Assembly (NCBI GenBank): GCA_016716505.1
Contig: JADJWF010000008.1
Location: 1-35,997, forward strand
Direction of reading: 5' to 3'
DNA length: 35,997 bases
Source of the DNA: Verrucomicrobiota bacterium
GTDB taxonomy: Bacteria > Verrucomicrobiota > Verrucomicrobiia > Limisphaerales > J093
Positions 32,128 to 35,997 of this stretch are shown piece after piece. Under the pieces are notes generated by a model. That model did not search any database. It was not told where the DNA came from and was given only the letters and a program-made list of their open reading frames with translations. A program made the position numbers and the translations under genes. Within the stretch, counting starts at the first letter, position 1, and each line of letters starts with the position of its first letter.

Positions 32128-33600
32128 TCAGGCCAGCCAGTCCTTAACGACGCGACCATGCACGTCCGTGAGGCGGAAGCGCCGACCCTGGTAGAAGTAG
32201 GTCAACCGCTCGTGGTCCACGCCGAGGAGATGGAGCAGAGTCGCGTGGAAATCGTGAACATGGACACCGTCTTCGATGACGTTGTAGCCGAATTCGTCGG
32301 TGGCTCCGTACACGATCCCCCGTTTCACGCCGCCTCCCGCCAGCCAGATCGCGAAGCAACGCGGATGATGGTCCCGGCCGTAATCGGTGGCCGTCAGTTT
32401 CCCCTGCGAGTAGTTCGTGCGGCCGAATTCCCCGCCCCAGACGACCAGCGTGTCGTCGAGCAGGCCGCGTTGCTTGAGGTCGGTGATCAGGGCGGCGCTG
32501 GCCTGGTCGGTCTCGCGACACTGGACCTTGATGCCGGCGGGCAGGTTGCCGTGCTGGTCCCAGCCTTGGTGGTAGAGCTGGATGAACTTTACACCGCGCT
32601 CGGCCAGCCGCCGGGCGAGCAGGCAGTTGGCGGCGAAGGTGCCGGGCTTTCTCGCATCGGGGCCGTAGAGATCGAAGATGCTCTCCGGTTCGCGCGACAA
32701 ATCCATCACTTCCGGCACGCTCGACTGCATGCGGTACGCCATTTCGTATTGGGCGATGCGGGTGTCTATTTCCGTGTCGCCCGAGACGGCGGCCGCGTGC
32801 TCATGGAGTTCCCGCAGGCGGTCGAGCATCATTCGGCGCGACTCCGGCGAGACGCCGGGGGGATTGCCGAGGTACAGCACGGGATCTTTGCCGGAGCGGA
32901 ACTGCACGCCCTGGTGCCGTGACGGGAGAAATCCGCTGCCCCAGAGCCGGGCATACAACGGCTGGTCCACCTTCCCCGGCGTGATGAGCACCACGAACGC
33001 CGGGAGATTCGCGTTGTCGCTGCCCAGCCCGTAATGCACCCACGCGCCGATGCTCGGCCGGCCGCTGATCTGCGAGCCGGTCTGGAGAAAGGTGATGGCC
33101 GGATCGTGGTTGATGGCCTCGGTGTACATGGAGCGGACGATGCACAACTCGTCCACGACGCGGGCAGTGTGGGGAAGCAACTCGCTCACCCAGGCGCCGG
33201 CTTCCCCGTGTTGCGCGAATGTGAAGATCGAGCCCGCCATCGGCAGCGTCGCCTGGTTGCCGGACATGCCGGTCAGGCGCTGCCCCATGCGGACGGACGC
33301 CGGCAGCTCCTCGCCGTTGCGCTCGTTGAGCAACGGCTTGTAGTCGAACGTCTCGAGTTGTGACGGCCCGCCGGCCATGAAGAGGTAGATGACTCGTTTG
33401 GCCCGGGCCGGGTGATGCAGGCGACCGCCCAGAACGCCCGCATCCGGGGAACCAGCCACGGCCGGCGGTGTCGGGGTCTCGCCGCCGAGCAAATCCGCCA
33501 GCGCCAGCCCTCCCAGACCAAGGCCGAAGCGCTGCAAAAAGGCGCGCCGACTCAGACCGGCAGCCGGGACGGGACCGACACAGAGAGCAGAGGGGTTCAT
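32128..33600 (-). CDS. Tat-exported DUF1501 protein (sulfatase-like fold)
   Basis: DUF1501 proteins are abundant in Planctomycetes and Verrucomicrobia. They have an alkaline-phosphatase/sulfatase-like fold and are almost always encoded with DUF1549/DUF1553 partners; their activity is undetermined. The 490-residue product starts at ATG 33600 with a Tat signal LSRRAFLQRFGLGLGG (16-31). Family blocks are AKRVIYLFMAGGPSQLETFD, RSMYTEAINHDPA, LTDLKQRGLLDDTLVVWGGEFGRT, and GRDHHPRCFAIWLAGGGVK. The last two include likely metal-binding Asp/His residues. Its start overlaps the DUF1553 stop in ATGA (33597-33600), so the two are translationally coupled. A frame extending to 33747 runs antisense within the partner and was not used. 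Confidence 0.93.
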   Translation of the reverse strand: MNPSALCVGPVPAAGLSRRAFLQRFGLGLGGLALADLLGGETPTPPAVAGSPDAGVLGGRLHHPARAKRVIYLFMAGGPSQLETFDYKPLLNERNGEELPASVRMGQRLTGMSGNQATLPMAGSIFTFAQHGEAGAWVSELLPHTARVVDELCIVRSMYTEAINHDPAITFLQTGSQISGRPSIGAWVHYGLGSDNANLPAFVVLITPGKVDQPLYARLWGSGFLPSRHQGVQFRSGKDPVLYLGNPPGVSPESRRMMLDRLRELHEHAAAVSGDTEIDTRIAQYEMAYRMQSSVPEVMDLSREPESIFDLYGPDARKPGTFAANCLLARRLAERGVKFIQLYHQGWDQHGNLPAGIKVQCRETDQASAALITDLKQRGLLDDTLVVWGGEFGRTNYSQGKLTATDYGRDHHPRCFAIWLAGGGVKRGIVYGATDEFGYNVIEDGVHVHDFHATLLHLLGVDHERLTYFYQGRRFRLTDVHGRVVKDWLA

Positions 33601-35997
33601 CGCTTCATGACGAATTCGTCGTGGTTCATCAGGGCGCTCACGAGGACCGTCGCGGCGGCAGTCTCGGGGGCGGGCAGCGAGTGGTCGGGCCGGCGCTCTC
33701 CGACGCCCAGGTATTGCGCCGCCGCCTCGGGTCTCGCGCGGAACCAACCGAGCTGCTCGCCGTAAAGTCGCTGCAAGATGGACAGTTCCCGGTCGTCCGG
33801 CGAGCGACCGATGACCGTGCGGAACGCGTCCGCGGCCAGCGGCGACACATGGTTTCCGTGCGCCACCAACAGTCGCTCGGCCAGAACGCGGGCGGCTTCG
33901 AGAAACTGCGCGTCATTCAGGAGCACCAGCGCCTGCAGGGGAGTGGCCGTGGTCTCGCGCTTCGCCGTGCAGACCTCGCGTGAGGTGGCGTCAAACGTCA
34001 CCATGCTGGGCGGCGGCGCGGTTCGACGCCAAAAGGTGTAGAGGCTGCGTCGGTAGAGCTTGTCTCCCTTGTCCTGGGCGTAGGTCTTGCCAGTACCGGC
34101 TTCCTCCCAAACTCCGGCGGGCTGGTAAGGCTTGACGCTCGGGCCCCCGATCTTGCCGTTCAGCAGCCCGCTCGCAGCGAGCGCGCTGTCGCGAATCTGC
34201 TCGGCGGCGAGCCGATGTTTGGGCCCGCGCGCGAGGAGGCGGTTGTCCGGATCGCGCCCGAGCAGTTCCGACGTGGCCCGGGATGTCTGCCGATACGTGG
34301 CCGACATCACGATCAACTTGTGGAGCGCCTTCCGGTCCCAGCCGGAGTCCACGAAACGCTGTGCCAGCCAGTCCAGCAGCTCGGGGTGCGAAGGCAACTG
34401 CCCTTGGGCGCCGAAGTCCCAGGTCGTCTCCACCAAGCCCCGCCCAAAGTGGAGCTTCCAAATCCGATTCACTGCCACCCGGGCCGTCAGGGGATTACGC
34501 GGGTCGGTGACCCAGCGGGCCAGGCCGAGCCGATTCCTCGGGAAGTCCGCCGGCAGCGGAAATATGGTTTCCGGCGTTCCGCGCTCGACTCGCTCGCCGG
34601 GGGCATCGTAAGCGCCACGCTTGAGCACGTGCGCTGGGCGAGGCTCCGGCAACTCCCGCATGACCATGATTTCGCGGACCGGCGTGACGAGTTCGTCCTC
34701 CGCCTCCCGGAGGCGTCGGAGTTCCGCCAGTTGCTGCTGATACGCCGCGTTGCCCCGAATGCGCTGATGCTCGCCCAGCGTCGCCGGGCTGAGAACCGGG
34801 GGAAGCGATCCGCCGGCCGCGGCCACGGCAACCTCCGCCGCGGTCAGTTCCGTATCGAAAACGAGGAATTCGTCCAGCAGGCCGCCCTTGAATCCACTGT
34901 CGCGGAAGCGGCCGGCGAGGGTGAGCCAGACGTTGCCGACGTCGCTGTCGCCCCATTCCGCGAGGTGCCGGATGTCCTTGTACAGGTGGTCACGAACGAC
35001 GTCCGCGCGAACGAGCCTGCCGTTGCGATAGAGCCGCAGACCCTCGGCGCGGCTCGACCCATCGTAGGTGACGGCCAGGTGGGTCCATTGGTTCAGCGGC
35101 AGCGGTTCTCGCGCCCGCACTGCGAGGGCGTTGCCGGGCCAGAAATGGATCAGCGCAAAGAACGGGCGGCCCTCGTCCAGCACCAGTTCGTAGCCCCGGC
35201 TGCCGGAATCAGTCCACGCGCGCGAGCCATGAAACACCACCGCCCGCGATTGAGCCTCCGTTGGCTGGAGCCAGAGACTGAAACTGAATGGATCGGTGCG
35301 GCGAAAAGCGCCGGCGCCTTTGACCACCGCGTAATTGTCGCCACTGAAGCGCATGGCCCGGCCGACCACGCCGTCCGCCAGCACCGGCGCGTCGTGCAGT
35401 TCCACGAGATTCGTGCCGCCAGAATTGGGGGTCCGCTGGTCTGCGATGCTCTCGAACGACAGCGACACGACGGGCGGGGGCAGCGTGACCGGAGTGGAGG
35501 CGGCTGCCATCTCGACCGGGGGCACCGTTCCCTCGCGAAGCCGGCGCAAACGGGCTTCGGCCTCCGTGATTTGGCGCCTCAGTTCGTCATGGCGGGACTC
35601 TACCCCGTCGGGCCAGAGGAGCAGCACGGGCGTGGGGGTGGCACGGGTGAAGTGGGAATAGAGACCGCTCTCGTCAATCGAGTTGAAGAACGCCGCCAGC
35701 CGATAGTAATCGCGCTGGCTGATCGGGTCGTACTTGTGATCATGACAGCGGGCGCACTCGAGGGTGAGACCGAGCATCGCCGTTCCGAAGGTGTGGACAC
35801 GGTCGGCCACGTACTCGGCGCGAAACTCCTCCTCGATGCTGCCGCCCTCGTTGGTTTGGCGATGCAGACGGTTGAAGGCCGTGGCCAGAATCTGCTCGCG
35901 GGTCGGATTCGGCAGCAAGTCCCCGGCGAGTTGCCAGGTCAGGAACTGGTCCCACGGAAGGTTTCCATTCAGCGCCGCAATCACCCAGTCGCGCCAC
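33597..35997 (-). CDS. DUF1549-LamG-DUF1553 protein (5' end outside window)
   Basis: The frame runs off the right edge with no start. The visible part begins WRDWVIAALNGNLPWDQFLT, the usual middle of DUF1549, so an N-terminal signal and possibly a cytochrome-like domain are missing. LECARCHDHKYDPIS contains a CxxCH motif as in the family. A LamG/concanavalin-like domain is inserted at nt about 34820-35480 (FSLWLQPTEAQSRAVVFHG, then NQWTHLAVTYDGSSRAEGLRLY). DUF1553 then follows, with NPLTARVAVNRIWKLHFGRG, a DFGAQGQLPSHPELLDWLA block, and DATSREVCTAKRETTATPLQ. The pair with DUF1501 is stereotyped in this phylum. A role in polysaccharide breakdown is often supposed but not shown. Confidence 0.93.
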   Translation of the reverse strand, partial: WRDWVIAALNGNLPWDQFLTWQLAGDLLPNPTREQILATAFNRLHRQTNEGGSIEEEFRAEYVADRVHTFGTAMLGLTLECARCHDHKYDPISQRDYYRLAAFFNSIDESGLYSHFTRATPTPVLLLWPDGVESRHDELRRQITEAEARLRRLREGTVPPVEMAAASTPVTLPPPVVSLSFESIADQRTPNSGGTNLVELHDAPVLADGVVGRAMRFSGDNYAVVKGAGAFRRTDPFSFSLWLQPTEAQSRAVVFHGSRAWTDSGSRGYELVLDEGRPFFALIHFWPGNALAVRAREPLPLNQWTHLAVTYDGSSRAEGLRLYRNGRLVRADVVRDHLYKDIRHLAEWGDSDVGNVWLTLAGRFRDSGFKGGLLDEFLVFDTELTAAEVAVAAAGGSLPPVLSPATLGEHQRIRGNAAYQQQLAELRRLREAEDELVTPVREIMVMRELPEPRPAHVLKRGAYDAPGERVERGTPETIFPLPADFPRNRLGLARWVTDPRNPLTARVAVNRIWKLHFGRGLVETTWDFGAQGQLPSHPELLDWLAQRFVDSGWDRKALHKLIVMSATYRQTSRATSELLGRDPDNRLLARGPKHRLAAEQIRDSALAASGLLNGKIGGPSVKPYQPAGVWEEAGTGKTYAQDKGDKLYRRSLYTFWRRTAPPPSMVTFDATSREVCTAKRETTATPLQALVLLNDAQFLEAARVLAERLLVAHGNHVSPLAADAFRTVIGRSPDDRELSILQRLYGEQLGWFRARPEAAAQYLGVGERRPDHSLPAPETAAATVLVSALMNHDEFVMKR

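Overview
The window is high-GC chromosomal DNA of a free-living member of the Verrucomicrobiota, probably the Pedosphaera/Limisphaera side of the phylum (subdivision 3). This is inferred from gene content, not from a phylogenetic marker search. The pointers are a Cys-type sulfatase, a DUF1549/DUF1553 + DUF1501 pair, four Tat-exported Gfo/Idh/MocA oxidoreductases, a 3-keto-disaccharide hydrolase (DUF1080), short prepilin-like proteins starting FTLIELLVVIAI, and a lone CII-like regulator. Housekeeping genes (rpmE, prfA, prmC, murA, ftsY, leuD, tRNA-Asn) are mixed in, so this is chromosome and not a plasmid or phage. Few genes have a Shine-Dalgarno sequence. Several have GTG starts or 1-4 base overlaps with the previous gene.

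Layout. 1-3571: a sulfatase with a C-terminal helical-repeat region (runs off the left edge, minus strand), divergent from a secreted PPC-like protein. 3622-4737: a CII-like HTH protein converging on a HAD phosphatase. 4766-6350: prfA and rpmE on the minus strand with a terminator between them, then tRNA-Asn(GTT) on the plus strand with a good sigma-70-type promoter. 6351-7454: about 1.1 kb without an intact gene, holding what looks like a decayed small secreted-protein gene. 7455-10145: prmC, murA and a small membrane-anchored protein. 10207-13238: two divergent Tat-exported oxidoreductases. 13458-15257: a PHP phosphoesterase and ftsY. 15400-17579: leuD overlapping a 3-keto-disaccharide hydrolase, then a prepilin-like protein. 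18020-21202: two more Tat-exported oxidoreductases around a small membrane-anchored protein. 21372-22841: a PLP beta-eliminating lyase. 23187-29441: a tightly packed secretion/pilus operon (GspE/PilB ATPase, GspL/PilMN-like, GspM/PilO-like, secretin). 29455-31048: a secreted beta-propeller-like protein and a Cys-cluster protein. 31101-35997: a frameshifted prepilin-like gene, then DUF1501 and DUF1549-LamG-DUF1553 (running off the right edge).

Function. Two themes stand out. One is extracytoplasmic carbohydrate processing: the sulfatase, four exported sugar-type oxidoreductases, the 3-keto-disaccharide hydrolase, the propeller protein and the LamG-bearing DUF1553 protein. Oxidation of a glycoside to its 3-keto form followed by hydrolysis is a plausible shared job for the oxidoreductases and the DUF1080 protein, but that link is inference. 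The other is the machinery to assemble a secretin-based type II secretion or type IV pilus-like apparatus, with prepilin-like substrates encoded elsewhere in the window.

The points most worth checking are: the PLP lyase, which at specificity positions looks like tyrosine phenol-lyase and not tryptophanase yet lacks a PLP-contacting Arg; the large Gly/Tyr-rich insert inside the secretin; the one-base frameshift in the prepilin-like gene; and the gene-poor stretch that separates rpmE-prfA from prmC-murA. I found no CRISPR array, rRNA, insertion sequence or integrase, and nothing I can call a wholly new system with confidence.
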